In this document: positions 10,177 through 21,665 of the stretch, piece by piece | How the letters are laid out: each line of letters begins with the position of its first letter | Numbering within the stretch: the first letter of the stretch is position 1 | Assembly (NCBI GenBank): GCA_035235625.1 | Contig: CP141145.1 | Coordinates: 868,001 to 932,000 of the forward strand | Length of the DNA: 64,000 nucleotides | Reading direction: 5' to 3' | From: Saururus chinensis | Taxonomy: Eukaryota > Streptophyta > Magnoliopsida > Piperales > Saururaceae | The notes under the pieces: model-generated | What the model saw: the letters and a program-made list of their open reading frames with translations, nothing else | Told to the model about the DNA's origin: nothing | Databases searched by the model: none | Position numbers and translations under genes: made by a program

Positions 10177-11947
10177 TATTTTGCTAGTCCTTGAGCAAAA
10201 CAAAATAAAAATGGTAGAAAACAAAACCAACTACTCCACTTTTGCAGGAAATTACGATTGTATTTAGCATATGCAACAAGCCTTTAAACCCATAGCTTAC
10301 ATGAGTGGACGAGTTATAGTCTTGTGAGGGTTTGCAATAAATCTACCCACAAAATTCAAAACTAAAAAAAAATGAAAGAAAATAAAATTGAAACCATAGA
10401 AAATTTACAAATCAACTCCTCCTAAACATGTGACTTCATTTATTAAAATCAATCATAAATGAGTATAATACATAATAGAACTTGTCTTCTGATACAATAA
10501 TTCATTCTAACAACTTCATATTAGTGGCAAGTGCTCATACATACATAATAGTTTTAAAATAGACACTACTAAGTAATTATGCAATCTTAATCTCATGAAT
10601 CGAACAACTCAATGTGTCTCATGTCCACTCATCAATTTAAATTTAGCACTAAAAAAATAGACATTGACATCCATTCATCCTCAAGAGATCATATTAGAGA
10701 ATAATGCAAAACCTTCCTTGAAAAGTAAAACAACTTAGATCACCTTACAACCGATTCAGGATATAATTGCTTAATGTGCTACTAGACTTCTATGCTCATC
10801 TAACATAATATGTGTAAGACTTAGCCTTCTTAAACTTTTTATAAGATATATGTAACAAGTGTTAGGCCAGTAACTCCAATAGAGTTGGCTCGGGGTACCA
10901 GGTGTTGAAGCACCCCTCAAGCTTAATAACTTAAACCAAATAGGCTACAAGGCTATGCATGTCATAAATTAGTCAACTTACCTTTTAACTTGAACACATT
11001 ATGCTTAGTGAGGCACGTCGAGGCCCGGTCTGCTCAATAGAGAGACTTTAATTTTTAGGTCATTACAAAAAATTTCATTCAATTTTTCTGTTTTTTCTAT
11101 TCCTTTTTCTTTCTTGAGCACATTATACACTCAACCTTAATTGTGATGAAAAAAATTTCTAGATGATCTACAAAACAAGAATAGTCAAGCACAAACTCTA
11201 TTATGATAACCTGAGTACTACTAGATCATACTAAAATTTTACTCTCATAAGAAAATAATTACTTAGATTCAATAATATCTACCAAGATGTAAGACCATAA
11301 TCAAGAGCTTAAATTCTCTCTTAAACAAATGTATTTCTAATTTTTTAAAATAGGAGAACAAGAAACCAATATGATGTAATCAGAACTCAAAATCATTAAA
11401 TCTGTCAATGTAAACATATTCTAATAAGTTTGATATCATTAAGTATAGTCACATGTAAGCCTCAATGTAAATAAGCATAAACCTAAAATAAAGTAAGAAA
11501 TCTATTTTTTTTTTCAATTTTCTCATTTTTCACTAAAACTAAGACACATACTCTATAAACAAAAATAAAAATCTCTTTCTACACCCGCAAATCTAAACTA
11601 AACATCGTCCTCAATGTATAAAATAAAATAAATACAATGCTTTAGATAAGAAAAGAAGAAAAAGAAGAGAGATAGTACCTCTATTGATATGCTCATGTAC
11701 AAAGCTATTAAAAGAAAAATGGTTAATAAAGCACAAACATAATCACATATGGGAAATCAATAATGAATCATATAAGCACACCCAAATAATGATTAGAACA
11801 GTCAACAAAGATAACAAACAGAAAAGTAACTAAAGAAAATGAAAATAGTAACTACTAAATTAAACAAAAATAACTCACAGAAATAGAAAGTTGGGTTGCT
11901 TCCCAAGAGCGCTAAGTTTACTGTCTTCAGCTAAACATACCTAAAGC
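10177..11947 (-). mobile_element. Athila 3' non-coding region between pol and LTR
   Basis: About 1.8 kb, AT-rich, with no ORF of note, between the integrase stop (11948) and the polypurine tract. It is related, in opposite orientation, to 24668-26440. For example, the stretch around 10240-10300 mirrors 26290-26350. Athila elements often carry an env-like ORF here; none can be read. Confidence 0.6.
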
Positions 11948-12818
11948 TCAATCATGATAAATAGAATCTTCTAGAAGTAAAACTTCTGGACTCTTCAACT
12001 CTACAAATGGTTTAAGACAATCACCATTAACTTTAAATGCATCACCATTCATTGGATTTTTAATCTCAATAGCTCCATGAGAATAAACAGTACTAATTAT
12101 GAAAGGACTTGTCCATCAAGATCTCAATTTTCTAGGAAATAAATGCAAACGAGATTTATAAAGAATGACCTTTTGACCAGGTGTAAAATATTTCCTCAAA
12201 ATGTTCATATCATGAACCTTTTTCATTCGGTCCTTATAAGTTTTAACACAATCATAAGCATCCTTTCAAATTTCCTTCAACTCATTAATCTACAACTTCC
12301 TACGAGCACCTGCCTTATTAAGATCAAAATTCAATTACTTTATAGCCCAATATGCTCTCTGTTCTAACTCAACAAGAAGATGACAAGCCTTGCCAAAAGA
12401 AATTATGTATGGAGACATTCCAATGGGAGTTTCAAATGCAGTATGATATGCCCATAATGCATTAGTAAGTCATAAAGACCAATCTTTCCTATTAGGGTTT
12501 ACCGTTTTCTTCAAAATGTGTTTAATCTCCCTATTAGAAATCTCACCTTGACCACTAGTTTGGGAGTGGTGAGGTGTAGCAAATTTAGAGTTTATACCAT
12601 ATTTCTTAATTAACTACTCAAAACCCCTATTATGGAAATGCTTTCCCCCATGACTAATGATGGCACATAGAGTACCAAAGCATGCAAAACTATTCTCTCT
12701 CAAAACCCAATCCACAAGCTTCTAATAATTGGTTTTGTAGGCAATAGACTCTACACACTTAGACACATAATATACCCCAATAAGGATGTACATATTGCAA
12801 AATAATTAGGAAAAGGAC
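11948..12818 (-). pseudogene. Athila-type integrase core and C-terminus, decayed
   Basis: Reading the minus strand with frame corrections gives integrase blocks in order: 'VYYVSKCVES', 'GGKHFHNRGFE' (the second-aspartate region, with D replaced), '[20 protein letters not shown]' containing the catalytic glutamate, '[19 protein letters not shown]', 'PGQKVILYKSRLHLFP' and 'GDAFKVNGDCLKPF', then a stop. These match the Athila/Tat type of plant gypsy integrase. Several stops are present. The frame runs into the family C LTR at 12818 and continues upstream at 21298, so one gene is split by about 8.5 kb. Confidence 0.8.
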
Positions 12819-13253
12819 ATATAAGATCTCTAATTATATTTGATTTAATTTCCTTTTAAATTATGTGAAATTGTGTGGTTTTGCTTGTTTGCCAATTTGA
12901 TTTGATTTTGGGGTTATGGGTTAGTAATTATGACTCTAATAAGGTTTAATTTCATTTTTATAAGTATTCGTGTCAAACTTGATTTATCCAAATTTTATCG
13001 ATTTAATGGTATTTTATCCAAAATTTTCCTTAATTATGGATGCGGACCCCCACGTCCAAGTTGGATGGCATGCAACCCATTTGACCCTCTAACCTTATAT
13101 TATTTTATTTCCATGGGTTTGGCTGTGATTAAATTCATTTTTGGACCAAAAATAACCCTAATTAGCCACTTAGGGCATTTTGACCAATTTTTCAACCCAA
13201 CAGTTTCTAAACCCAGACCAAAATCCTAAACCTTACCAAGTGTACGTGCACAA
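12819..13253 (+). mobile_element. Family C LTR, left part (split by a Reina-like element)
   Basis: Homologous in order to the start of the full-length family C LTR at 43211-46303 read on the minus strand (GATCTCTAATT start; later the CCATTTGACC and 'TTCATTTTTGGACC' stretches). It begins at 12819 inside the Athila integrase. The flank AGGAC at 12814-12818 corresponds to AGACC at 21298, an imperfect target duplication. The frame ORF at 12930-13229 has no domain. Confidence 0.7.
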
Positions 13254-13363
13254 CACTCCACCACGCTTCCGCACACACCTTGTCCTCAAGGCGACCAAGA
13301 AGGATAACGAGATAGGAACTCATCCTCAGGAAGCCAGGTAGCATCCTCCAAAGATTGCCCGTG

Positions 13364-13563
13364 CTATGAGATCAACACTTCAGTAATAATACGCCCCGAA
13401 TGGCGAACACGACACTTATCAAGTAGCGCGGCAGGAGTAGGGTCAGAAGAGACAACAGAACCCATCAATGGAGGTGGTGGAGCATCTGTGGCCAGAGAGG
13501 AATCACCGATGCAATGGCGCAGCCTGGAAATATGAAAAATAGGGTGGACCATCGAACCCGACG
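13364..13563 (-). pseudogene. Integrase C-terminal chromo-like tail of the Reina-like element
   Basis: After a frameshift near 13565 the integrase continues as 'MVHPIFHISRLRHCIG', then 'PAALLDKCRVRHSGRIITEV' and, past a stop at about 13364, 'QSLEDATWLPEDEFLSRYP' down to about 13310. The V-L-x-x-W then E-x-A-T-W spacing is the usual plant chromovirus C-terminal chromo-like fold, which is thought to steer integration to heterochromatin. It contains one stop and is therefore inactive as it stands. Confidence 0.65.
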
Positions 13564-15384
13564 GTAGGCCACGGTCCCAACGCGTGCTTCGACAACATAG
13601 GGTCCGTGAAATCGGGGAGCAAGCTTGGAGTGCGCTGGCTGAAACAATGAGGTCTGGTGCTGAGGAAGAACAAAGACATAAAACAAGTCCCCCACAGCAA
13701 ACTCGCGCTCGGTGTGATGGCTATCATAGATCTGCTTCATTCTGTTCTGAGCGGCAGACAGGTTCGCCTTAAGCTGGCGAAGAACCTCATCACGAGTCTG
13801 GAGCATATAGTCAACTTCGGCCATCGCAGAGTGCTGGGGAACATAAGAGAGCACGGTAGGAGGTGGCCGCCCATAGAGTACCTCGAAAGGAGTAAAACCG
13901 GCGCGAGTATGATAAGCAGTATTATAAGACCATTCAGCCCATGGCAGAAGCAGAAGCCAGCGGCGAGGTTGGGACATAGTAAAACAGCGCAGGTACTGCT
14001 CCAAACAGCGGTTAACAACCTCAGTCTGCCCATCTGTCTGCGGATGATAGGCGGTACTCATGTGCAAGGAAGTGCCCTGAAGAGTGAAGAACTCCTGCCA
14101 AAACTGAGAGATAAAAATCCTGTCACGGTCAGAGACGATGGTGCGAGGCATACCGTGTAATTTGGCCACATCGCGAACGTAGAGTTTGACCACAGACTTG
14201 GTAGTGTAGGGGTGACCCAAGGCACTAAAATGGGCGTACTTGGACAGCCGATCGACCATGACCATGATCACCGACTTGCCCTGAACCAACGGCAAGGCCT
14301 CCACAAAATCCATAGAAACATCGTCCCAGACCTGATCCGGGATGGGCAAGGGCTGAAGTAACCTAGCCGGAGAGGTGGTGGCGGACTTAGCACGATGACA
14401 GACATCACAAGCAGCCACATAAGTAGTCACTGCGCGTCGAACACCCTGCCACAAGAAGCTCTGACTGACCCGCTTATAGGTGCGAAGAGCACCCTCATGA
14501 CCCGCCAAAGGAGAGGCATGAAAGTGAGCTATGAGACGCTGGCGCAGGTCAGTAACCGCAGGCACCCAAAGACGGTCCTTCCAGAAGAGAAGACCATCCT
14601 TCCATGCAAAGCCAGGATGCGCTGAAGGGTCAGTCTGAAGGGCCGCAATCATAGTGGAGGTCGGGGAATCATCATAATATGCCTGCTTTAATTCATCAAG
14701 AAAAGGGTAAACTGGACTGGAAAGAGCCAAACAAGTACCTGGATTGGTACGACGAGAGAGCACATCAGCCACAGTGTTGTCAGATCCTTTCTTGTACACC
14801 ACCTCATAGTCATAACCCAAGAGTTTGCTGACCCACCGCTGCTGAGCGGGTGTGGATACACGCTGTGCAAGAAAATACTTAAGTGGCTGATGGTCTGTGT
14901 GAATAAGAAACCGCCGGCCAAGCAAATAAGGGCGCCACTTGTCGACAACGAGGACAATGGCGAGCATCTCTTTCTCGTAGACAGAGAGGGACAGGGAGCG
15001 GCCAGCCAAAGCCTTGCTGAAGTAGGCAATGGGATGCTCCTCCTGAAGTAGTACTGCCCCTAGGCCGGCATCCGAGGCATCGGTCTCCAACACGAATGGC
15101 CGGCTGAAATCAGGAAGAATCAAAACAGGGGCGGTTGCCATTGCTTGTTTCAACTCCTCAAAGGCCGCCTGGGCAGTGTCCGACCACTGAAAGGCACCTT
15201 TCTGTAACAACTGAGTAAGGGGGCGCGCAATCTCGCCATAGCAGTGGATAAAATGCCGATAATAACCAGTAAGGCCAAGAAAGCCTCGTAGCGCCCGGAT
15301 GCAAGTAGGAGCTGGCCAGGACAGCATGGCGGTCACCTTAGAGGGGTCGGTAGCCACACCATCGCGAGAGATGATATGACCCAA
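13465..15384 (-). pseudogene. Reina-like pol: RNase H and integrase
   Basis: A long open stretch of about 610 meaningful codons. It starts at the RT palm end 'GHIISRDGVATDPSKV', then the connection 'FLGLTGYYRHFI'. RNase H shows 'FVLETDASDAGLGAVLLQE', 'YEKEMLAIVLVVDKWRPYL' and 'DNTVADVLSRR'. Integrase has the zinc-binding region ('LAGHEGALRTYKRV', 'CDVCHRAKS') and the full catalytic triad region: 'DDVSMDFVEALP', 'IVSDRDRIF' and 'HPQTDGQTEVVNRC'. It continues through 'WAEWSYNTAYHTRAGFTPFE'. The first codon is not a true start; the frame is continuous with the upstream RT ORF apart from one TAG at 15490. The last ~33 residues are out of frame after a shift near 13565. Confidence 0.88.
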
Positions 15385-15489
15385 GTATTCAACCTGTGGA
15401 CTGCCAAACGAACACTTCGAGCGTTTAAGAAATAAGGAGTGAACTTGGAGGATATCAAAGACAGACCTGAGGTGCTCCAGGTGGTCGCC

Positions 15490-16074
15490 CTATGACTTGT
15501 TATAGACGAGGATATCATCGAAGAAAACCAAGATGAAGCGGCGGAGGAAGGGCCAGAATAGGTCATTCATAAGGCTCTGAAATGTAGAAGGGGCATTCGT
15601 GAGGCCGAACGGCATCACCAAGAACTCGAAATGACCATCATGAGTGCGGAAGGCGGTCTTGTGCACATCGGTTGGCTGCATACGGATCTGATGGTAACCG
15701 GAACGAAGGTCAAGTTTGCTGAAGAGGGTAGCACCGGACAGTTCATCCAACAATTCCTCCACCACCGGTATAGGATATTTGTCCTTCATTGTGATAGCAT
15801 TCAGCGCCCAGTAATCAACACAGAATCGCCAAGTGTCATCCTTCTTACGAACTAGCAACACTGGAGAAGAAAAAGCGCTCGTACTAGGCTGAATGATACC
15901 CAAAGAAAGCATGTCAGCCACCAGACGCTCAATTTCAGCCTTCTGAACGTATGGATAGCGATAGGGACGGACATTGGCTGGAGCAGCACCTGGAAGAATA
16001 GGAATAGAATGGTCATGGGCCCACACCGGAGGGAGGCCTTTTGGTTCAGCAAACACCGTGCCATACGCTGCCAA
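15490..16074 (-). pseudogene. Reina-like reverse transcriptase
   Basis: The RT finger and palm region reads '[20 protein letters not shown]', '[20 protein letters not shown]', '[18 protein letters not shown]', '[15 protein letters not shown]', '[20 protein letters not shown]' and the catalytic box 'FFDDILVY'. All core residues look intact. The frame ends at a TAG (15490) directly after 'VYNKS', and the very next codons ('GDHLEHLRSVF') continue RT in the same frame. A single nonsense change is therefore the only break. Upstream the frame joins the protease region through further stops near 16080 and 16110. Confidence 0.88.
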
Positions 16075-16099
16075 GAGATCAAGGAGTTCCTATGGCAGG

Positions 16100-16715
16100 G
16101 CCTCGTGTACAACTTCCACTAACGCCCGCTATTGGAGAAGGAGTCCTTGTGATGCGAACCGGAAAAAGGACCCCGTTGCTTGAGAAGAAAGAAGAGTGCC
16201 AGGCTGAGAGCCTTGGAGTCGTACCCGCTGTCCATGCAATGCAAAATCCATCACCAAGTCCTTGAAGTTCTAGATAACGTCCCCAAGCTCCTGAAGCCAC
16301 TGCACCCCTAACACCACATCCGCTCCTTTTGTGGGCAGCAGGAAAAGATCTGTTACGAATGTATGGCCTTGAATGGAGAGCGCTACCTGAGTACAAACAC
16401 CTGCGCTCTGGAGGTGCTTGCCATCACTGATCAAGACATCGAAGGGCGCCGAGTTGGATACGAAACAGCCTAGGCACTGGGCGACTTTGTCATTGATGAA
16501 GTTGTGGGTAGAACCACTATCAATCAGTTGTGGGTAGAACCACTATCAATCAGAATGGCCACCTGTTGCCGCTTGAGATAACCCTGTATGCGCATTGTTC
16601 GTTGAGTGAAGGCCCCGGAAAAGGCATGGACAGAAATCTCTGGTAGCGTCTCATCATAGTGTGCTGATTCGGACTCATCTATCACCTCCCTGTCGTCATC
16701 GACCTCCTCCACCAA
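16100..16715 (-). pseudogene. Reina-like aspartic protease with duplicated active-site segment
   Basis: The minus strand reads 'RTMRIQGYLKRQQVAILIDS' and then 'GSTHN', the retropepsin active site (D-S-G). Immediately afterwards a 26-bp tandem duplication (16501-16526 and 16527-16552) repeats the same codons out of frame and brings in a stop. Downstream the domain resumes as 'FINDKVAQCLGCFVSNSAP', 'GHTFVTDLFLLPTKGADVVL' and 'GVQWLQELGDVI'. Without the duplication the protease frame would be nearly open, with a stop near 16270. The domain lies between the gag zinc knuckle and RT, as is usual for Ty3/gypsy. Confidence 0.8.
16501..16552 (-). repeat. 26-bp tandem duplication over the protease active site
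   Basis: GTTGTGGGTAGAACCACTAT (first 20 bases of the unit) occurs at 16501 and again at 16527; the 26-bp units are identical. It duplicates the DSGSTHN codons on the minus strand and shifts the frame by 2. Confidence 0.9.
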
Positions 16716-18103
16716 CAGACTACCCTTAATGGAACAACGGTGCCCCGGAACGAACTTCTCATCTCAGCAAAAACAAAGCCCCTTTGCACGGCATTCCTCC
16801 ATCTGGGCAAGAGTAAGTCGGCGGACAATCGGGCTGGATGTGGGTTTTGTTGGCCAAGGCGGCCACCAGCTGGAGTGTTGGCTGGAACGGCAGACGGGGC
16901 AGCAAGACCAGTAGGCTGCGGCAGGGTGCCAAGCCGACCTCCACGCCGTTGGCGGTTCAGTTTCTCTTCTTCGATACGTGCATGACGCACCACATCCTGC
17001 ATGTTAGCACAAGGAAAATGTCGCATCTCCTCAGAAATCTCTGGTTTGAGCCCCCTCTTGAACGTGCCCACCAAGGATGCTACTGGCCAATCAGGTAGTC
17101 GGTTGGCCACCTTCATGAACTCAGTATAATAGGCTCTGACAGTGGATGTCTGTCGCAGAGAGGAGAGCATCTCGTTGAAGTCTTGGAACTCGTTCGGGCC
17201 GAACTGGATGCATAATTCATCGGAGAAGGCGGCCCAAGTGGGGTAGCACACCTCCTTCTCGAAGCTCTGGAACCACACCGAAGCATCTCCGTCTAGGTGG
17301 AAGGCTGCGATGCATAGTCGTTCAGCCTCTTCATGTGTCCCCTGGTAGGCAAAAAACTTCTCCGCTTTGTAAAACCATTCCACTGGATCATCGTCCCCAT
17401 TGTAGCGTGGGAACTGAAAGCGGGCTAATCGGGGTTCCGCTCCTCCCCGGGGACCACCGCGAGGACCATGGATGTCATCCCAATCTTCGTCCATCTCCGG
17501 GAGCAAGTTTCGAGGAGGATGCACCATTGGGGCATTTGGCCGAACACCTGGCGCGCCTCGTGGTGGCCAGGCCGAACATCCTCCATCAGCAGTTGGGGCG
17601 GCTTGTCCAGCGTATAGGGGGGTGTAAGGCTGACGTACCTCCCGTTCTGGCATGGTCGGAATACCAATAGTGAAGGGCGGTATCATAGAGGCATTTGCCC
17701 AAACACCTGGCGTGCCTCGCGAAACCTAGGCCTGGCGTCCCCCTTCCACAGTTGCTTCTGCTGGTCCAACAGTTAGGGGAACATGGGACTGCCGCGTCTC
17801 CCTCTCCGCTGTATCCGTAGGAACAGAGGCGTGTCCGTTATGTCCTTGCGAAGAACCCCCCAATTCAATAACGGCTTCCTGGGTCTGGACGCCATTGTTG
17901 CCTGAAGGCGCTGTCTGGTTGGACGTTAATTTGTCCACTCTGGTGGTCAATACCTGCACCATGGCGACGAGTTGTTTGAGCGTGGTCTCCTCTGCAGTGG
18001 CCGGGACAACTGTGGAGGAGGGTAAGGAACTGTCCACTGAAACCTCCATCTCCTTCGCAGGCTGAGTTTCAGGAGCGACAGCCACTTGTTTCCCTCTTGC
18101 CAT
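16682..18103 (-). pseudogene. Reina-like gag polyprotein
   Basis: I place the start at the ATG on the minus strand at 18103 ('MARGKQVAVAPE'), 18 bases after the primer site. The N-terminal part has a short coiled-coil-like stretch ('TLKQLVAMVQVLTTRVDKL'). An in-frame stop near 17726 separates it from the capsid part, which continues in the same frame: 'RFQFPRYNGDDDPVEWFYKA', 'AAFHLDGDASVWFQSF' and 'VGTFKRGLKPEISEEMRHF', a typical retrotransposon gag domain. A frameshift near 16900 precedes the zinc knuckle, which in another frame reads 'EECRAKGLCFC', stop, 'DEKFVPGHRC'. The knuckle is thus broken by a stop. The product would form the virus-like particle and bind the RNA. Confidence 0.8.
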
Positions 18104-18120
18104 GGTTGGGGATCGATAGA

Positions 18121-18132
18121 GCTCCGATACCA
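18121..18132 (-). other. Primer binding site (initiator tRNA-Met)
   Basis: TGGTATCGGAGC on the minus strand, one base past the 5' LTR end. It differs from the common plant primer site TGGTATCAGAGC at one position. Confidence 0.8.
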
Positions 18133-18133
18133 A

Positions 18134-18455
18134 TGATGTGCCCGATGTAGGCACAATCGGTACAGGACGTTCTACGCAAGAGAGAGAGAAAAAAAAGTAA
18201 TAAATTAAAAGAACTAACTCTGATTCATCATAACGCCCCAAGGAGGAAGACGACCCCTATATGGGGAGTCGCGCCCCCCATCCTTGGGACCCGTGTCACT
18301 AGTGGGCCCAGACATGTCATGGCCCACTAGCACGCCTTAACCAGTTTATTACAATAACAATAATGCCGTTCTACGGCTGAATCAAGGGAAACTAGCCTAA
18401 GGTACTGAATTAAATAATAAACGAAAGTACTCAAATAAAGACAAGTAGTGCATCA
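18134..18455 (-). mobile_element. 5' LTR of the Reina-like element (322 bp)
   Basis: On the minus strand it starts TGATGCAC and ends GGGCACATCA, giving TGATG/CATCA inverted ends. The primer site follows after one base. A run of CTCTCTCTC precedes the 3' end. No second copy of this LTR exists at the other end of the element. Confidence 0.8.
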
Positions 18456-21297
18456 AGTGTACGTGCACAATAGGAATCCCTAGTCTATTTTCCCAAATGG
18501 GGAAGGGTTGTGTTAGGAGAGAGGAAATGCTCTACCCCCATTTCCCAAAGAAGAAACTTGGATTAAGGTGTGTTCTTGCACTAAGCACCCCTAATCTTTC
18601 AATTTTGATCTTAATCATTCTTATCTTCATTTCCCCCATCTTGGTTCTTGATTTCTTTCATGAAAATTTTTATTAATAATTTTAATTTAAAATCCTAAAA
18701 AGTTGTTTTCATTTTTAACCAAAGGACATCCAAGATCTACCTATTTTTAAGTTGATTTGAGCCTATTAGCTAATTTTAATTAAGTTTTAACAAAAAACCT
18801 AATTTTGGGTAGGATTTCTTGTGGATTGAAGCTCTTTCATGGATTCAAAGAATTCATAGAGGTAAGAGAGTTTTTTCTTGTGTGCTTTTAGTCAATGGAT
18901 TGCATGATTATAGACTTATTTAAGTTCTTGCTTCATTTTGTGGTTTAATGGTGATTTGTTAAAAGCATGCTATATATTGTTATTTTCTTGTGATTAAGCA
19001 TGAAAATGGTTAGATCTATCATGTTCTAGGGTTAAAAATTGATTATATGATGTTCTATAGTGATTTCTGAATTTGTAAAAACTTTTAGAATATTTTCGTC
19101 TTAAATTTCAGAAGGTTGAAGACGAACCAGAAAAGTGAACTATTATGGTCGATCAAACAAGCTAATAACAACCTTTCAAATGGTCAACTATTTGAATGAG
19201 CTATCTGGCCATTTGAATAGCTGGGCCTTTGAATGGCCTGATAGGGTGTTCAAACGACAACAAGGCAATTTTGCGTTTTTGAACTATTTTTGTGGATTTT
19301 TGGCAATGTCTTTTTCTCTTCTTATAAATCTAATTTTTTATGACTATGATAAGTTATGAATACCTATTAATGCTATCGTGCTTGCACGAGAACCATCTTT
19401 GAATTATGATTTAGCTCAAGCATGAATATGATTAAACTTGTTTAGTTTTAGTGTGATATTCTACTTGTTTTAAATCCATGTTTGATGATTTCCTCATAAT
19501 TACTTTGTGATTCCAGTAGGTCTTAACCATGATAATTTATGTGTGCTTGCACATACCATATTGATTTTAGGTGATTCATGTTTACATGTTTTAGCATAAG
19601 TTTGAACACTACCATGCATATGTATATCCTTGCTTATGACTACATGATTTTGTTTGCCACAAATGGACCATGTTACATGGTCATAGGGACTGATTTGAGT
19701 ATGTTTAATCGTGCTTACATTCATTAAGACATTTCTCATGTATGTATCATGGCGCATGCATCATAAAAATGCTTTATAAGCAATGATTAATCATGATTAG
19801 CCATGATTGATTGGTTGGATGCAATTGGATGTCATTGGTTATCAGATTAATCGCATAGAGGCTTATCGCATCGATTTTATGTCCAAAAGGACATAATTTT
19901 GTTTTGAGTTCCTTTGAGGACGTGTTGCCTCCCTGGGTTGAGATGAGAAGATTGCTATGTGAGTTAATTTGATAAGTTATCTTGACCCTGAGAATTCAGG
20001 ATGGTATGTCCATGCACCGACTTACCATGCTGCTCTAATTTTCCTTTTTAGGAATTCGGACCTTCTTGCAAGGATTGTCTTGGGCGAGTAGGGGGTACCT
20101 TCCTAGTTAAGGAACCTACCCAAATCACTCTAGTTTTCCTTTCTAGGAATTTAGACCTTCCCACAAGGATTGTCTTGGGCAAGCAAGTTTGTTTGTTTTT
20201 CTCAATTATGAGACATTCACCAATGATTGTTGCATGTGTATAGAAGATAATGCTCATTGACATAGGTTATGTAAAAACAACGATGCTGATGTTACACATG
20301 TAATTATGAAATGGATTTGCATAAACATGCAAGATGATGTGTGATTGATACACTTGATTTTGCAGGGTGAATGTTTATATTGAGATATGATTATGCATGA
20401 TATGAATGTTGAGAATTAACTCATGTAGGAGGTGATTATTATAATTAGATTCATATGATTACATGTGATGCGTATATGTTTTTTTATGAATTATGGATGA
20501 ACACATGATACACAGGTGCTATGATTATGTGCTTATGAAATGTAGGTTACATCATAATATGCAGGTGACATGATTATGAGTTTATGGAATGTGTTATACA
20601 TCATGATATGTAGGTAGCATGATGATGTGTATATAGAATGTATTTTATATGATGCACAAGTAGCATGAGTATATGTTTATGGAATATGAATTATAATATG
20701 ATGCACATGTGGCATGGTTATATATGATTTGTCCCATGATGAATGAGTGTGGTGCATGAATATGTGATGAATGCTATATTGATAATGCATGTAATATCAT
20801 TATGAGACTTTCTCTATTACAACTCTTGCTAAGCAAAAGCTCACCCCTATTTGTTTTGTGGTTTTCGTTTTGGGGATACATGTGTCATGCAAGTTCTTCG
20901 AATGGACTCTACATTGAGCATGAGGATGGCCACATTCACTGAGAGGGGCTATGGTTGCTTGAGTGATGTTGGATTTGTTTATGATAGATTGTACTTATAC
21001 ATTTGACTTTACTTCACACTATGTTTAGCCATGGCTGTCTTTGACTTGTTTAGCCCTTGTTGGGTTTTTTTATGTGATGACTAGTTGATTTGGGTATGAG
21101 TGGAATAAGATATTAATTAGTAGTCCTTTATTTTGCTCTATTTTCTTTTGTACAAAGGGCTTGTGCGCTTACTCTGTTGTATGTTCACCCAACGATGGGT
21201 TAAGTCTTCCGCACTCCAACTCTACTTAGTCACGCCATGCGCCGCATACTCCTTGGATCAGGTTCAGGTGAAGGGTGGCGGGTGTCGAGGCGTGACA
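18454..21297 (+). mobile_element. Family C LTR, right part
   Basis: This continues the family C LTR begun at 12819. It ends GGTGTCGAGGCGTGACA at 21297, with the Athila integrase frame resuming at once. Shared landmarks with other family C copies include 'GAGTTCCTTTGAGGACGTG' (19908), 'CTCACCCCTATTTGTTTTG' (20842) and TTAGTCACGCCATGCGCC (near 21226). Once the inserted element is removed, the whole LTR is about 3.3 kb, close to the 3,093 bp of the copy at 43211-46303. Small ORFs here carry no domain. Confidence 0.75.
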
Positions 21298-21665
21298 AGA
21301 CCCATAAAATCAATGCTCCAAACATCAAATATCTTAACTATCAAAATTGGATTTAGTGCATCATATTTTTGTGTGAAATACTCCCTAACTTTTGGCATCT
21401 TTCATAGGTTGAGCAATAAGTGTGAGAATATCTAAAAATGGTGGGCCAGTAAAATCCACATTGCAAAATCTATGCAGCAGCCTTTCTAGAACTAAAGTGG
21501 CCGGCATAAGCATTATCATGACAAAAAGAGATGACACTTTGTTGATCATTTTCAATAACACACCTCCTAATGTTAGTTGTCGCATCAAAATCTCTTAGTT
21601 GATGGTGCTTGCACTCACATTGACACGAGTGAGCCCGAGCACATAAGAACAAGACTCAAATTTAA
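21298..21665 (-). pseudogene. Athila-type integrase N-terminus, decayed
   Basis: The minus strand reads 'IRRCVIENDQQSVISFCHDN', 'AYAGHFSSRKAAA', 'ILQCGFYWPTIFRYSHTYC' and 'ERCQKLGSISHKNMM', which is the HHCC zinc-binding region, then 'FGALILWVL' leading into the catalytic core. That core continues at 12818 beyond the inserted family C LTR. Stops are scattered through it. It is the upstream half of the pseudogene at 11948-12818. Confidence 0.78.

Larger units (their letters stand above)
13254..18453 (-). mobile_element. Reina-like chromovirus, 5' LTR present, 3' LTR missing
   Basis: A minus-strand Ty3/gypsy element with 5' LTR (18134-18455), primer site (18121-18132), gag, protease, RT, RNase H, integrase and chromo-like tail. 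The short LTR and the integrase wording suggest the Reina lineage of chromoviruses. Coding damage is light: single in-frame stops, one or two frameshifts and a 26-bp duplication. No LTR follows the integrase. Instead the internal sequence ends at 13254 beside CAAGTGTACGTGCACAA (13237-13253), which recurs exactly at 18454-18470 on the other side. It is much GC-richer than its AT-rich host LTR. Confidence 0.78.

Noticed and set aside
13657-14160. Plus-strand 167-residue ORF
   Set aside because: Antisense shadow of the well-supported Reina-like integrase.
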